A program made the translations under genes and the position numbers. Shown piece after piece: positions 1 to 11,033 of a stretch of 52,524 bases of DNA (its first letter is position 1; every line of letters starts with the position of its first letter). Source of the stretch: Pseudozyma flocculosa PF-1 (taxonomy: Eukaryota > Basidiomycota > Ustilaginomycetes > Ustilaginales > Ustilaginaceae); assembly GCF_000417875.1 (NCBI RefSeq), contig NW_006920881.1, positions 32,502 through 85,025 of the forward strand, read 5' to 3'. The notes under the pieces were generated by a model that worked only from the letters and a program-made list of their open reading frames with translations, made no database searches and was not told the DNA's origin.

Positions 1-2846
1 CGGTCAGTCTCAGTCCTCCTCGGCGGCGGCGCGCTCGCCCGCACCTCGGCCTCTCGCGCCAGCGCGGCCTGCCACCCTTCCTCAAAGAGGGCCTCGTCGG
101 TGGTGGGATCGGCGATGCTGGCCGCGATGGCGTTCTGCTTGTGCCGGTTGGTGCTCTCGAGCTCCTTGCGCCACCGCTGCACGAGCTCCGGCACCCGCGA
201 CGGCGCATAGGTGCGCGCAAACATGGCCGCCTCGGACACGCGGCCGGCGCGCTCGAGGAGCTCGATGCACGCGTCGACCTCGCCCAGCTGCAGGTAGGCG
301 GCAAACGCCACGTTGGTCGAGCCCTTTTCGTGCGCCAGGTCGGCCAGCCGGCCCAGGGCGTCGCGGTCGTTTGTCGACGTGGCGACGAGCAGCAGCGAGG
401 AGAGGTCCTGCGCCCTCTCGAAGCACTCCTGCGCCAGCGCGACGTTCCACTGCGCCAGCGCCTTGTCGCCGATGGTCCTCCACCTCGACTCGGACCCCGT
501 CTGCGGGCCGGAGCGCGCAATGTCGAGGGCGGTGTCAAAGTTGTCGAGCGAGATGGCCAGGTCGAAGCGGTGGTCCGGGTCGGTCGACACGTCGAGGGCG
601 AGCTGGCGCAGCTCCTGGGTCTCGAGGAAGCGCGCCACCTTGTTGCGCTGGTCGGCCGGCACGCTGCCGAGCAGCTCGGCCGCCGCGTCGAGGTCGCCGC
701 GCAGGATGGCCGTCTGGTACTCGACCATGGCCAGCGACAGGTTGTAGCTGAAGATGGACAGGTCCTTGTTGACCAGGTAGACGCGGCCGTGCTGCGGGAT
801 GTAGCCCAGCAAGTACAGCTCGTCGTCCGAGTGGGTGATGGTGTGGATCTGCTCGCCGACGAGATACTGCAGCCGGTGGGTCGAGTTGGTGTAGATGAAG
901 CACTCGCCGGTCCACTTGGCCGTGCGCAGCGACTCCGAGACCTCGGTGATGACCTCAAAGGCGTCCTCGACGCCGTCGTCGTCGACGTCGGCGCCCGAGT
1001 CGAGGTGGGCGGCGTAGGCGTCGCGGTTGAAGCGGAGGATGTAGAAGCTGTCGTCGCACACGATGGCCGCCAGCTCGCCCGTGCCGGACCAGTGGATGGC
1101 CTTGGCCTCGACGTCGATCCGCCGCACCAGGGCGCCCGTCTCCCAGTCGTAGAAGCAGACAAAGCCCTGGCCCAGCACGCCGAGCAGCGACCCGCCGGCG
1201 ACGTTTTCGACACCGTACGCCAGCGTCAGCAGGCCGGGGCGCTCCTTGAAGTTGCGGAAGACCTTGACTTTGGCGCCGCCCTCGTGGACGGCATACGTGT
1301 TGCTGTCGCTCGCCCACGCGAAGCCGAGGCCGGACCCGAACGCCTTGTTCCTCCACGCCAGCGCCGTGTAGATGATGTACTCGCCGTCGCCGCACACGGT
1401 CACGAAGCGGCCGTTGGGGCTGTGCTGCAGCAGCTGCGGGTACACCTCGGTCGAGCCCATCTCGCGCACCGAGACTGGGATCCTCTGGCCTTCCGGAACA
1501 CCGTCGTCTGGGCGCGGGGAGAAAGAGGGGGGGAAGGGGCGGGGAAGCCGGGAGATGGATGGGAAGAGAGACGAGAGAAGGGATCAGTTGGTGTCGTCGG
1601 GATCCAGGGGCGTCGTCCGTGGGCGCCCCTTTGCTTCGCTCGGTTGGGGACGTACCGATGGTCGTCGAGACGTTGGCGCTGAGCACCTCGGAGTTTTTCG
1701 CCCAGACCACCTTGCCCGCCGCGTCCATGCTGACGCTGGGCTCCTCTTTGCCGAGCTTGACGACGACGGCGCCCTCGTCGTAGCCAAAGGCGACGTCGTT
1801 GCCGTTGCGCTTGTAGGCGACGCACCACACGCGCTCGAGGCCGTAGTCGAGCGTCGACTCGAGGCGGTAGGTGTTGGAGTGCCACAGCTTGACGGTGCCG
1901 TCCTCGGAGCCCGAGATGATGAGCGGCAGCGACGGGTGGAAGACGGCAAACGAGACGTTGGACGTGTGGCCGGTGAGGGTCTGGACGCACGACTTGGAGA
2001 GGTAGTCCCAGATCTTGACGGTGCGGTCGTCGCCCGTCGTGAGCATGTAGGGCTTCTCGCCGCCGTGGAAGTACTCGACATAGTTGACGCCCTTGTCGTG
2101 GGCGTCGAGGGTGAAGTTGGCCACGCTCGACCCGAGCGTCCACACTTTGACGGTACGGTCGAGGCAGGACGAGGCAAACGTGTTCGAGTCCTTGGGGTTG
2201 AAGCAGAGGTTCATGATGTAGTGCGTGTGGCCCTCGAAGGTCTGGACGGCGGTCGAGGCAGGGCAGGCGAGAGAAGGGGCGAGGCGAAGCGAGGCGAGGC
2301 GCGGGAAGAGGAGCGTCAGCAGCAGCAGCGGCAGCGATGGAGCGAGCTCAGCCCGGCACGAGCTCCGTAATCGGCGCTCGAGGTAGGGCGGCCTGCAGGC
2401 GAGCGAGCGACATCGTACCGAACGCCGCGTCTACCCACCTGGATCAGCCTCCAGCCCTTCTCCCAATCCCACAGCTTGATGGTCATGTCGTCGCTGCCGG
2501 TGAGGACGTAGCTGCCCGTCGGGTGGACGGCGAGGCAGCGGATGTAGTCGGGGTGCGCCTCGAAGGCGGTGACCTTTTCGTGGGTGTTGTAGTTGAACGC
2601 GCGCAGCTGGAAGTCGTCTGAGCCGGCGACGAACCAGTTTTTCCGGGCGATGAACTTGACGCAGCGAACGGGGACGTTTGTCACCTCGAACGTCTTTACA
2701 ATGGCGCCGGTCTCGTAGTTCCAGATGTTGACCGAGCCGCTGTACAGGCCTGCGAGCAGCCAGGGCTCGGTCGGGTGGAAGTCGACGCTCTTGACCCGCT
2801 CGGAGCGGGCAAAGAGCTTCCGCTGGATGTCGAGGAGCATCGGCAT
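1..2846 (-). CDS. SEC27: Coatomer (COPI) beta-prime subunit, 3' end outside window
   Basis: WD40 subunit of the COPI coat, which binds dilysine cargo signals and drives Golgi-to-ER retrograde transport. Three exons are visible: 2439-2846, 1656-2241 and 1507 down to base 1. Donors are GTGGGT and GTACGT; both acceptors are CAG. The joins restore family sequence (ending LIQ, then [19 protein letters not shown]; later [13 protein letters not shown]). The first ~300 residues are WD repeats with clear GH...WD spacing, followed by the second propeller ([20 protein letters not shown]) and an alpha-solenoid. 833 residues are visible with no stop, against roughly 890-900 in yeast and human, so only the acidic C-terminal tail should be missing. 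Start chosen at the ATG giving [20 protein letters not shown], which matches the family N-terminus. Identification is very secure; the truncation is only the window edge. Confidence 0.96.
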
Positions 2847-3537
2847 GGCGGCAGCGGCAGTGGCGGCGGCGGCGGCAGGGGCGGCGGTCGTCTATCGTCA
2901 AGAGGGCGGGTGAGGGCGGGTGCGTCGACTCTCGAGCGGCGGTGCGGTGCCAGAGGGATGCTCTGCTGTCTAGACTGCCGTTCAGCTCAGAGCGGCGGTT
3001 CGGAGGAGCTGGAGTCGGCTGCACGGTGCTCGGCGCCAGTCAGTGGAAGGTCGGCTTAGGGTGCAAAGGATGTGTTGGTCGTCGTCGTCGTCGTCGTCGT
3101 CGGCGTCGAGCCGGCCAGCGTCGGGATGATGTGCGGGTCAGCGAGTCACGCCGCAGCGATGTGGTGCGATGAAGCCGGCGTTGAGGCGGGAGAGGCGCGG
3201 CGAGGTTGAGACAGGGAGGGTGATGATGGCGGCGGCGGCGGGTGGGTTGGGTGTCGAGGCGGTCCAGAAGGGCGTAGGCATGCGTGCCTGGACGCGAAGC
3301 TCTCTCTGCCTCTCCCTCCAGCAGGGCAGCCAAGCAAGGGCAGCAGCCCGCCGTGGCCAGCGCACGCCTCGCTGGCTGGCTCGAGAGCCAACAGCCAGAG
3401 CTCGGGCCAGCCTTCCCCTGCCGCCCCGCCTCGCTTCCGAAAAACGCTCGTGTGCCGGGCGTGATCGGGGGAGGGGCGATAGGAGCGCTTCCCGCTAGGT
3501 TTTATTATATCAACAATTTGCCCCCTTGACATCATTC
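2847..3537. other. Intergenic: upstream region of SEC27
   Basis: No coding frame supported. It holds the SEC27 5' leader and promoter, with eight GTC triplets in tandem at 3078-3101. The last ~40 bases turn AT-rich just before the tRNA gene. Confidence 0.6.
3501..3510 (+). promoter_or_regulatory. TATA-like element upstream of tRNA-Asn
   Basis: TTTATTATAT lies 28-37 bases before the tRNA 5' end and is followed by CAACAA. In a region of about 65% GC this AT-rich block is conspicuous. A TATA-like box at this distance is known to help place TFIIIB at tRNA genes in some fungi. That role is inferred here. Confidence 0.5.
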
Positions 3538-3639
3538 GGCCGTGTAGCTCAGTTGGTTAGAGCGTGACACTGTTAGGACGCTCGTGCAGGACGAGATCCC
3601 GCCATGTCAAGGTCGTTGGTTCGAATCCGCCCATGGTCG
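3538..3639 (+). tRNA. tRNA-Asn (anticodon GTT) with a 28-nt intron
   Basis: The cloverleaf folds completely. Acceptor stem GGCCGTG/CATGGTC (two G-U pairs), D-arm GCTC...GAGC, anticodon stem TGACA (3565-3569)/TGTCA (3605-3609), T-loop TTCGAAT. The anticodon GTT is at 3572-3574 after C32-T33. The intron occupies 3576-3603, directly after A37, the canonical nuclear tRNA intron site. The discriminator base is G, as expected for tRNA-Asn. One T-stem pair (3616/3630) is a T-C mismatch. A TTTTT run at 3643-3647 would terminate RNA polymerase III. CCA is not encoded. Confidence 0.93.
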
Positions 3640-4461
3640 ATCTTTTTGAAGGATGTTTTTGGGGTGCCTGCTTTTTGCCAACATTTTGTGGGCCCTTTTT
3701 GGCAGAAGTGGCGTCGGTCGAGGGCTGCACGCAAAGTCGATATGGGGACGGTCGCGCGACGTCACTTGGGACGACGACGACGACGACAGGCCAGGTGTTC
3801 TGATGGCGCGTGAAATGGCCGACTGCCAGGCATCATCACCAGCTCAGGGCTTGCCACGTTTGCCGAGAGGCTGGGGAGCGCAAGGCCAGGCCAGGCGGTG
3901 ACCAACGACGATCCGCGTCAGCCAGGAGTGAGGCCAGCCGCGCGACAAGGGGGCGTGGTTTGGCCTGGCAGCCTGGCGAGTCTACGAGGGCGGGCGGATT
4001 TCAAACGCCCTGGCCCACCACCCCCGCCCCAAACGAGGCTGGGGCGGAGGAGGAGCGGTCCGGGCTTTCAGCTTCAGCGCAGCTCTCGGCCTTTTTTGGC
4101 GGCCGCCAGAGGCACCCACGCCCGGCGCTGGCCTGGGCAGCGGCGGCAGGGGAGCCGACCGGGAGACGGAGCGGGAGCCTAAACCTGAGCCAGAGCCAGG
4201 CGAGGACGACCAGGACGGCCGCTTGCTGGGCGCCTGCCTGCCCGGCCGTCTCCCCCGCGCTCTCCCTCTCTGAGTCTCTCTGAGGCCGTCTGGCTGGTGG
4301 GCGGCGCTGCCTGAAATTCCGAGATGCAGCAACGCTCGTGGCCGTGTCCGTGGCCGTGCTTGCCGTTTCCGCGCCACCACCGTCATTACCACTACCATCA
4401 CACATCCTACCTTTCACCCTACGCCCTATCCTCCCTACCAAACCCCGCACAGCCCTTCAAT
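3640..4461. other. Intergenic: upstream region of cytochrome b5
   Basis: No independent gene seen. The last ~150 bases are pyrimidine/ACCA-rich and probably the 5' leader. An ATG at 4324 is in frame with the cytochrome b5 start and would add 46 low-complexity residues rich in P and H. It is not preferred. Confidence 0.55.
3642..3647 (+). terminator. Pol III terminator of tRNA-Asn
   Basis: A run of T residues begins within 4 bases of the discriminator base, the usual RNA polymerase III stop signal. Confidence 0.7.
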
Positions 4462-5392
4462 ATGTCCGCCGAGAACGAAAAGTCCAACCAGAAGACCATC
4501 TCGATGGAGGAGCTCGGTCAGCACAGCACCAACGACAACCTCTGGCTGCTCATCGACGGAAAGGGTGCGTCTCGGGCGGACCGCGCCAGGCCGAGAGGCG
4601 ATCCGATGCCCTCCCGCCCGCCTTTGTCGTCCGCTGCTACTGCTGCTGCTGCTGGTGCTGCCGGGGTGCGGCTCAGAGGAGGGCATTGTCGTCTGCCACG
4701 CAGCACGCATAGCTTAATCTCTCGCGAGCTCGAGCTGACCTTTCATACCCCCCTCCCGCCCGCCACGCAGTCTACGACGTTTCCAAGTTTGCGGACGAGG
4801 TGAGTGCTCGAGCTGGGCTGGACCGCTGCTCCACCCACTTTCCGTCCCGGCTGGCTGACCTCTGACTGCTCTCCCTTGGTCGCCTATCCTCTCCGCAGCA
4901 CCCCGGCGGTGACGAGGTCCTCCTCACCGAGGCGGGCAAGGACGCCACCGAGGCCTTTGAGGATGTCGGACACTCGGACGACGCCCGCAGCCTCCTTGGA
5001 CCCATGCTTGTCGGCGAGATTGAGGGTGGCGTGAGTGGTTGCGCTTTGGCGGCACATTGACGCCCGCCGCGGCAGCTTCCTGCTTCTTCCCGCCGCCGAT
5101 GTGCTGACCCCCCGCTTGTTTCCCCCTCGCCGCAGTCCAAGTCGATCAAGACGACGAGCGGTATCAAGAGCAACGAGAGCCCCGACCAGAACAGCAAGTG
5201 AGTAGAGGGCTAGCTCGCCAGCCGCGGCTCCCGTCCCGCAGCGACACGAGCGACTACCAAGCGCGCCGCCATCTGACTCCGTCCCTTCTCACTCGCCTTT
5301 CCCCCTCCTCTCCCCTCCTGAACAGCCCCATCTTTATGTTCATTCCGCTGCTGGTCCTCGGCGCCTACCTTGCCTACCGATACGTCAACTGA
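4462..5392 (+). CDS. CYB5: Cytochrome b5, microsomal tail-anchored
   Basis: Small haem protein of the ER membrane that passes electrons to desaturases, sterol enzymes and P450s. Five exons: 4462-4564, 4771-4799, 4899-5030, 5136-5197 and 5326-5392. All introns are GT-AG and the second exon is only 29 nt. The spliced protein is 130 residues, normal for the family. The haem-binding HPGG motif is at residues 45-48 (axial His45) and the second axial ligand is His69 in DVGHSDD. A hydrophobic C-terminal segment, [18 protein letters not shown], is the membrane anchor. It lies head-to-head with SEC27, with tRNA-Asn in between. An in-frame upstream ATG at 4324 exists, but the start used here ([10 protein letters not shown]) gives the usual short N-terminus. 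Confidence 0.96.
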
Positions 5393-5635
5393 AAGGGCGC
5401 TCGCTGGCCCTCTCGTGTCCTCTCCAGCCTAGACGTGCGAATGCCATTGATCCGCGCTGGTTTGCCAGCCAGTCCTCCCTATCAGAAAGCATGCCTGTGC
5501 ACGACTTGCCCTCCGCAAAGGGGCCCGGCCTCGTCGTCGGAATGGCAGCCTGGGTGAGGTCGGTGCTGGCCACCAATGAGGCGGCAGTTGATATCTCTTG
5601 GGCGCTCGTAACTTGACGAGAACAATTATATCTGC

Positions 5636-5641
5636 AATAAT
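5636..5641 (+). promoter_or_regulatory. TATA-like element upstream of tRNA-Leu
   Basis: TTATAT inside an AT-rich island (AACAATTATATCTGCAATAA) about 25 bases before the tRNA. It parallels the element before tRNA-Asn. Confidence 0.45.
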
Positions 5642-5661
5642 AGTTCCTCCCTGCATACAAG

Positions 5662-5769
5662 GGCAAGATGGCCGAGTGGTTAAGGCGCAGCGTTCAGGTC
5701 ATCTGAGGTCAAGAGCTCATTCGAGTTCACCGCTGTCTTCGGGCGTGGGTTCGAATCCCACTCTTGTCA
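5662..5769 (+). tRNA. tRNA-Leu (anticodon CAG) with a 31-nt intron
   Basis: Acceptor stem GGCAAGA/TCTTGTC with discriminator A. D-stem GCC/GGC. Anticodon stem CAGCG (5688-5692)/CGCTG (5731-5735). Anticodon CAG at 5695-5697 is preceded by TT and followed by G37. The intron is 5699-5729, after position 37 as in other nuclear tRNAs. The variable segment TCTTCGGGC is extended, as in class II tRNAs. The T-arm GTGGG-TTCGAAT-CCCAC is perfect. T-rich stretches start at about 5774 and act as terminator. Confidence 0.94.
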
Positions 5770-6307
5770 CATTCCTTTTGCCTTTTTGCAAGCACAAGCA
5801 CCTGAAAACAGCTTCCAGGAGGCCTGACTTTCTCTCGCCCAACCTGGCATCGTGAACCGAGGAGCACCTCTGGCGCGCATTCTGGACATGGGTGTGTCAA
5901 ATACGGCTGGCACATTGCCTCTACCTACCTTCCCCCCCCTTGCTGCCGTGCTGTGGCACATACCACTGCCTGCTGGCCTTCATGTCACTGCATGTCTGAG
6001 ATCAGTACAAGGACCCACTCGTTTGTGGCCAAAACTGGCAGAACAGCATGACAATCGTGTGCAAGACCGATTTTCTCTTCGGGCTCATTCGCATTCTGGG
6101 GAAGAGTTGTGTTGGCTTTTCGCGCGTGCCGGCCGGCCAGCCTCCACATGCGGGCCGAGTCAGGCGCGGGGCCGAGGCGTGGCCGACGCTGTGCCGTGCG
6201 CGGGTCGCCGCCCTCTTTGCCACCCGACCACCACCCCCGTCCACCATCATCACCCTCCGCAGCCCGCCTCTCTCCCTCTTTCTGCCACCGCAGCACCAAA
6301 CTTCACC
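5770..6307. other. Intergenic: tRNA-Leu to CIA2
   Basis: No gene seen. It contains the tRNA terminator (CCTTTTGCCTTTTTGC from 5774) and the CIA2 leader. The CIA2 frame is open back to 5852, but that extension has no family similarity that I can recognise. Confidence 0.5.
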
Positions 6308-7435
6308 ATGGCATCCAAGGACAACGCGAATCCCATCATCTACACCCCCTCGTCGTCGTCGCAGCTCGCCTCGAACCGCGACTCGGCCCACGCGGCAGCA
6401 GCGGGCGCGCAAGAGTGGTGGCGCGATCCCTCGGTCCACTCGTCGGCCTCCTCGTCGGCGGCCCTCGCAAACGACACCCTCGCCTTCAGCGTCGATAGCC
6501 CAAATGATGACGATGACGCCGACGACGACGATGATGTTGACGACGGCAATGGCCTGCACGGCGACGACCTCGACCACGGCATCGTCTCCGGCGCACCACC
6601 GCGAAACACGGGCGATCACATCCAGCTACCAGAGTCGGTCGGCGGCAAACTCGGAACCGGCCTCGACACGGCGGCTGCGGCCAGAAACCACGAAGAGCTC
6701 ATCGACAGCCAGGAAGTCTATGGTCAGTCGCACTCGCCCACAGCCACGTCCCGTGCCACTGCCCCGAACCCCGCCCGGCTTACACTCTCCTCCCCTCGCT
6801 TGCCCTACTCGTTGGCCTTGTCTCTGCCCGCAGACCTGATCCGCTCCATCACCGATCCAGAGCACCCGCTCACCCTCGAACAGCTCGCCGTCGTCAACGC
6901 TTCGCACATTGTCGTGGAACAGGGAGACGCTGCCGCCAACAAGCTGCCCCACGTCCTCCTCGAGTTTACTCCGACCATCCCGCACTGCTCTATGGCCACC
7001 CTCATCGGTGAGTGCGCCAGCCCAGCCCAGTCCCGCCATCCCCCCTTCGGTTTCTCGTGCTCATCTCTCGCTCGCGCACCCTTTCTCTCTGTGGCTCTTG
7101 TGTACCCCGCCGACGACCTGGCAGGCCTCTCTCTGCGCGTCCGTCTGCTGCGCGCGCTGCCTCCGCGGTTTAAGGTCGACATCCGCGTGCGGCCGGGGAC
7201 GCACCAGTCCGAGAACGCCGTCAACAAGCAGCTCAACGACAAGGAGCGCGTGGCGGCCGCCCTCGAGAACGCGCACCTCCTCGACGTCGTCCAGGGCTGC
7301 CTGGCCAGCGCCGCCAGGAGAGGCAAGACCGAGGACGACGTGCGCAGGGAGCTCGACCAGGGCGGCGCGGGTCCCGGGCACGAGGTGTGGAAGACGGTGG
7401 AAGAGGTGGCAAAGCGCCTCGGCGTCGAGGCCTAG
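6308..7435 (+). CDS. CIA2: Cia2/MIP18-family cytosolic iron-sulfur assembly protein
   Basis: Component of the CIA targeting complex (with Cia1 and Met18/MMS19) that delivers Fe-S clusters to cytosolic and nuclear apoproteins. Exons 6308-6722, 6834-7007 and 7125-7435; donors GTCAGT and GTGAGT, acceptors CAG. The spliced protein has 299 residues. The first ~135 are disordered and strongly acidic (runs of D). The conserved domain begins [21 protein letters not shown], continues with [20 protein letters not shown] (containing the conserved reactive Cys) and ends in the family signature [16 protein letters not shown]. The ATG context (ACCATGG) is strong. The acidic N-terminal extension is longer than in animal MIP18 and resembles fungal Cia2. 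It converges on MED19 with about 250 bp between stops. Confidence 0.95.
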   Translation: MASKDNANPIIYTPSSSSQLASNRDSAHAAAAGAQEWWRDPSVHSSASSSAALANDTLAFSVDSPNDDDDADDDDDVDDGNGLHGDDLDHGIVSGAPPRNTGDHIQLPESVGGKLGTGLDTAAAARNHEELIDSQEVYGQSHSPTATSRATAPNPARLTLSSPRLPYSLALSLPADLIRSITDPEHPLTLEQLAVVNASHIVVEQGDAAANKLPHVLLEFTPTIPHCSMATLIGECASPAQSRHPPFGFSCSSLARAPFLSVALVYPADDLAGLSLRVRLLRALPPRFKVDIRVRPGTHQSENAVNKQLNDKERVAAALENAHLLDVVQGCLASAARRGKTEDDVRRELDQGGAGPGHEVWKTVEEVAKRLGVEA

Positions 7436-7685
7436 CCGGCGCCGGCACTGCCCTCGGCGGCACTATTCCCCTCGTCGACTCGTTGGTTGACCAAACATTC
7501 CGGTTCGACACCTGGAAGGGAAGCCGGGCATTCCATCACCACGACCGGTGTCAGTCCGGGAAAGGTGTCGAGAGACATGCGTGCGTGTGCGCGTGCGTGC
7601 GCGTGGATGAGATTGCAGCTATGGTGCGGGTATCGTGCTGGTGAGGATCAGGGTAAAGGTGCGAGGCGGCGTCTCTCTGTGCGAT

Positions 7686-8363
7686 TCAACGAGGTCTGGG
7701 CGTGGCGGCGGCGGCGGTCGAGGGTGGTGCCGTGCCGGCAGCAGAAGCGGGCGCGGCGGCCTTGTCCCTCTTTTTCTTCTTCTTTCGCGGTGCAGCATCT
7801 TCCTCGTCGGGCTCGAGGAGGCTTTGGTCGATCTGCGGGGGGCGAGTCAAGGTGTGCACAAGGGGACAGAGAAGACAGAGATATGAGACGGAGGGACGGG
7901 TGTGCCCGGGGTGTTGGGAGGTTGTGCCATCGAGGGCGGGCGGCAGGGGTGACTGACCTCGTCGACTGGCCCGCTCTGCACGACAAAGGCGGAGCGGAGC
8001 GTCTCTGCGTCAAAGGGGAGGATGCGCTGGGGCGTGTATTCGGGCTTGTTGAGGATGGCGACGAGCGAGGTCGAGGGTTTGTCTGGCTTGGCGGCGCGGT
8101 TGCGCTTGCTGGGCGGCTTGACCCTGCCCGCGATGTCTGAGAGGTAGTGGGCGTAGGTGGCGGGCGGCTTGGCGCGCTTGTTGATGGCCGCCGTCGTGGA
8201 TCCCGCTGGTGCAGCGGTGGTAGCGTTGGCGGCGGTGGTGGTGGCGGCGGTGGCGGTTGTGGTAGGGGTGAGGGAGGTGTCGAGGTGCGGTGCGAGGGGA
8301 AAGGGGAGCGGGGTCGACGAGGATGGAGTGGGTGCGGCGTGGCTGGCGAGCGGAGTGGCCGCC

Positions 8364-8400
<37 letters not shown>

Positions 8401-8608
8401 GGAAAGGTCTGACTGCGCGGTCGTAGATGGGTACGAGGTCAAATAGGCGGAATACGTCCTGGGTGCCGTTGAGGTGGTGGCGGGGCAGGTGGGGCGGACG
8501 TTGGGTCGTGGCGGGGATGAGGCGGGGCCATTGGGACGTGGCCATGTCGTCGTTGGCTGGCCGTTGCTGGCTGGATATTGGGTGCTGTGCGGGCGTCGGC
8601 GTTGACAT
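7686..8608 (-). CDS. MED19: Mediator complex subunit 19 (Rox3-like)
   Basis: Head-module subunit of Mediator, linking activators to RNA polymerase II. Exons 7958-8608 and 7686-7832; donor GTCAGT, acceptor CAG. The protein is 265 residues. The N-terminal conserved block NGTQDVFRLFDLVPIYDRAV is followed by a polyglutamine run of 11 encoded by CAG repeats (about 8367-8399), then a disordered S/T/P/A stretch. A second conserved block contains SLVAILNKPEYTPQRILPFD and AFVVQSGP. The tail is lysine-rich (PRKKKKKRDK), as in other Med19 proteins. The frame stays open upstream to 8728, but the ATG giving MSTPTPAQHP is the most plausible start. It shares a 415-bp divergent promoter with the nucleoporin gene. 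Assignment rests on recognised sequence blocks, not on a search. Confidence 0.85.
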
Positions 8609-9023
8609 GGTTGCGGGCTGCCTTTTGGCGTGCGTGCGTGTGTGCTTGAATGGATGGACGTCGAGTAAGACGCCAATAATGGTCGTCGTCGAAGGGCAAC
8701 GGGGAAAGCGACGAGGGAGAGCACACACCTTTGTCGAGTCGGTTGGGTCGAGCCTGGCAGGCTCCTAGCCCCCGATGAAGCGCCGTGGCGAGGCGACTCC
8801 GGAAGACGGGAGTGCAGTTGACAGGCCTGGCAGACCAACCCATCAACGCGCTTCGCCTCTCTCTCTCTTTCTGCCCTCACTAAACAGACGCTCCCCCTCC
8901 CCGCCCCCCGCTCTGTCCTTGGCACCCACCACACACCCTCACCCTCGCCCTCGCCCTCCTCCTCGCTCGTCCTCCCCCCACAGTCGACGCCACCACCGTC
9001 GCCACCCCGCCCGCGCGCCCGTC
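8609..9023. promoter_or_regulatory. Bidirectional promoter region MED19/NUP
   Basis: The 415 bp between two divergently transcribed start codons. The NUP side is very pyrimidine-rich (CTCT and CCCTCG runs) and ends in a CCCCACAG that could be the acceptor of a leader intron. No clear TATA box is seen. Confidence 0.5.
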
Positions 9024-10897
9024 ATGTTTGGCTCGACGACCAACACGTCCTCGACGCTCGGTCGATCAGCCAGCTTCAGCTTCTCCCAACCTCCCGCAAC
9101 AAAACCATTCGCCGGCACATCGGGCGGCTTCTCCTTTGGCGGCGGCGGCGGCGGCGCGGCGTCCACACAACCACAACCACAGCAACAGCAGCAGCAGCAG
9201 CAGCCATCGACCGGATTCAGCTTCGGCGCTGCTGCTCCCAAACCTGCCGCCGCTGGAGGAGGAGGAGGTCTGTTTGGATCCACGACCAACAGCGCGGCAC
9301 CCAACACCTCTCAGCCCACCACCACCGGCGGGCTGTTTGGCAACACCACCACCACCACCACCGGCGGCGGCGGGAGCGGCCTCTTTGGCGCCGCATCGAC
9401 CAACAAACCCGCCACCACCTCCGGCTTCAGCTTTGGCGCATCCACCTCGACCCAGCAGCCCCAGCAGCCGCAGCAGCAGCAGCAAGGCGGCGGCGGACTC
9501 TTTGGAGCGTCGACCAGCTCAAACACCGGCCTCTTTGGTCAGAGGTAAGCCCGCAGCTCGGCCTGCACCATTCGACTGCGATCCCAACATCGAACGCATG
9601 GCTGATCTCGCCCCCTTCGATCCCACCTTGCCCTCTCGCCGCGCAGCCAATCCGGCTTCCAACCCGGCGGATCCCAGCAGCCTTTCGGCCAACAGCAGCA
9701 GCAGCAGCAGCAGCAGCAGGGACAGGTCGCCGCATCTCCCTTTTTCCGCTTCGCATACCAGCAAAGGGAACGCTACAACGACCTGCCCGAAGACGCCAGG
9801 AAGCTCGTAGAGGAGCTCGAGTAAGTGTTTCGCAGCGGCCATCCCCCGTCGCAGTCGGCCCTGCAGGACGCTGACCACGCCGACGACGCGTCTTTGCCCC
9901 TTGCCTGCCGCCCGCGTGGACCCGCCTTCCCTCCCCTTCTTTCCCCCCGTTTAGCAAGCACATCTCGACGCAGCTCCAGATCAAGGACGAGCTCAAGACC
10001 AAAGATTTTGGCGTCGAGATCCGTAAATGCGCTGCAGAGTGGCAGGAACTCGACTCGGTGCGTCGTCGACCGATTGTCGCGGTTGTCGACCTGCCCCCCC
10101 CCCCCCCCCCCCCCCCCTCGCGTGCCCGACTGACACTGCCCTTGTTCTTTTCCCCCCTCCTCCTCCTCCTCTTTCCCCTCTTACCCTCCCCCCTCCTCCC
10201 TCCCTTGCAACGATCAGGCGCTGACCTCGCTAGCAGCGACGCTCGAACTCGACAGCTCGCAGTCGCGCGACGTGGCCGAACGCATCGAGCGCGACCGGGC
10301 CGACCAGGCCACGCTGTACGCCATTGCATCCAACGCCCGCGAGGGGCGCAGCGACGGCGCCGGCTTTGTAGAGTGGCTCCAGACCTACTTTGGCCACCTG
10401 GCCGACGACTTCCAGCGACGCATCCAGAGGTACCGCAACGGCATGGAGACCGTCGAGCGGCACCTGGCCGGGTTGGAGAGGCGGGATACCTTTACCCCGC
10501 AGGGTGAGTGACGAGCGGCGAGCAGCGAGCGGCGAGCGGCAGGGTCGTGTCCCCGCCACGGGATCAGGGGGGCAGCGACGAGACAACCGGCTCACCATGC
10601 GCTGCTCTTTCTTCTGGCCGCTCAATCAACTCATCCCTGCCGTCCCATTCCGTTCCGTCCCGATCCGCAGCGATATCGGATACGATCCAGGCGCAGCACG
10701 CGTCGTTTATGGCGCTGGCCAACCAGGTAGCCTCGCTCCACGCCCAGGTCGACACGCTCAAGCGAGACTATGCCAGGTGGTACCAGCAGACGCACAAGAG
10801 CTACCGCGACCCCTTTGCATCCATGTCCCAACTCGCCGGCAGCATCAACCCCTCGTCGCCGTCGCCGTCGTCGTCGTCGGCGGCGCCGCCATTGTGA
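9024..10897 (+). CDS. NUP49: FG-repeat nucleoporin, Nup49/Nup58 type
   Basis: Channel nucleoporin: FG repeats form the permeability barrier and bind transport receptors, and coiled coils anchor the protein in the Nsp1/Nup62 complex. Five exons: 9024-9544, 9647-9820, 9955-10057, 10218-10503 and 10671-10897; the product is 436 residues. The N-terminal ~190 residues carry mixed GLFG and FSFG repeats spaced by G, T and poly-Q linkers. A second poly-Q run follows. The C-terminal half is helical: FFRFAYQQRERYNDLPEDAR begins the conserved part, followed by coiled-coil segments, and the protein ends in a Ser/Pro tail. Intron 3 holds a run of 24 C residues. Nup57 or Nup62 paralogues are possible alternatives; the short helical part with an N-terminal FG region fits Nup49/Nup58 best. 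Confidence 0.83.
10094..10117 (+). repeat. Homopolymer C24 in nucleoporin intron 3
   Basis: Twenty-four consecutive C residues, followed by CTC/CCT-rich sequence up to the CAG acceptor at 10215-10217. Length in the assembly may be inexact. Confidence 0.9.
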
Positions 10898-11005
10898 TCG
10901 ACAGGGCGGTGCGGGGATGGATGCTCCCCCCGGTTCCTCGATTCGCTCAGCCCTTGGAGGCATCGTACAGGCGGATCGGTGAGGCAAACGACCGACCCCG
11001 ACCGT

Positions 11006-11033
11006 CCGACCGACCGACCGACCGACCGACCGA
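11006..11033 (+). repeat. CCGA tetramer array
   Basis: Seven exact units 109 bases after the nucleoporin stop codon. Confidence 0.92.
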
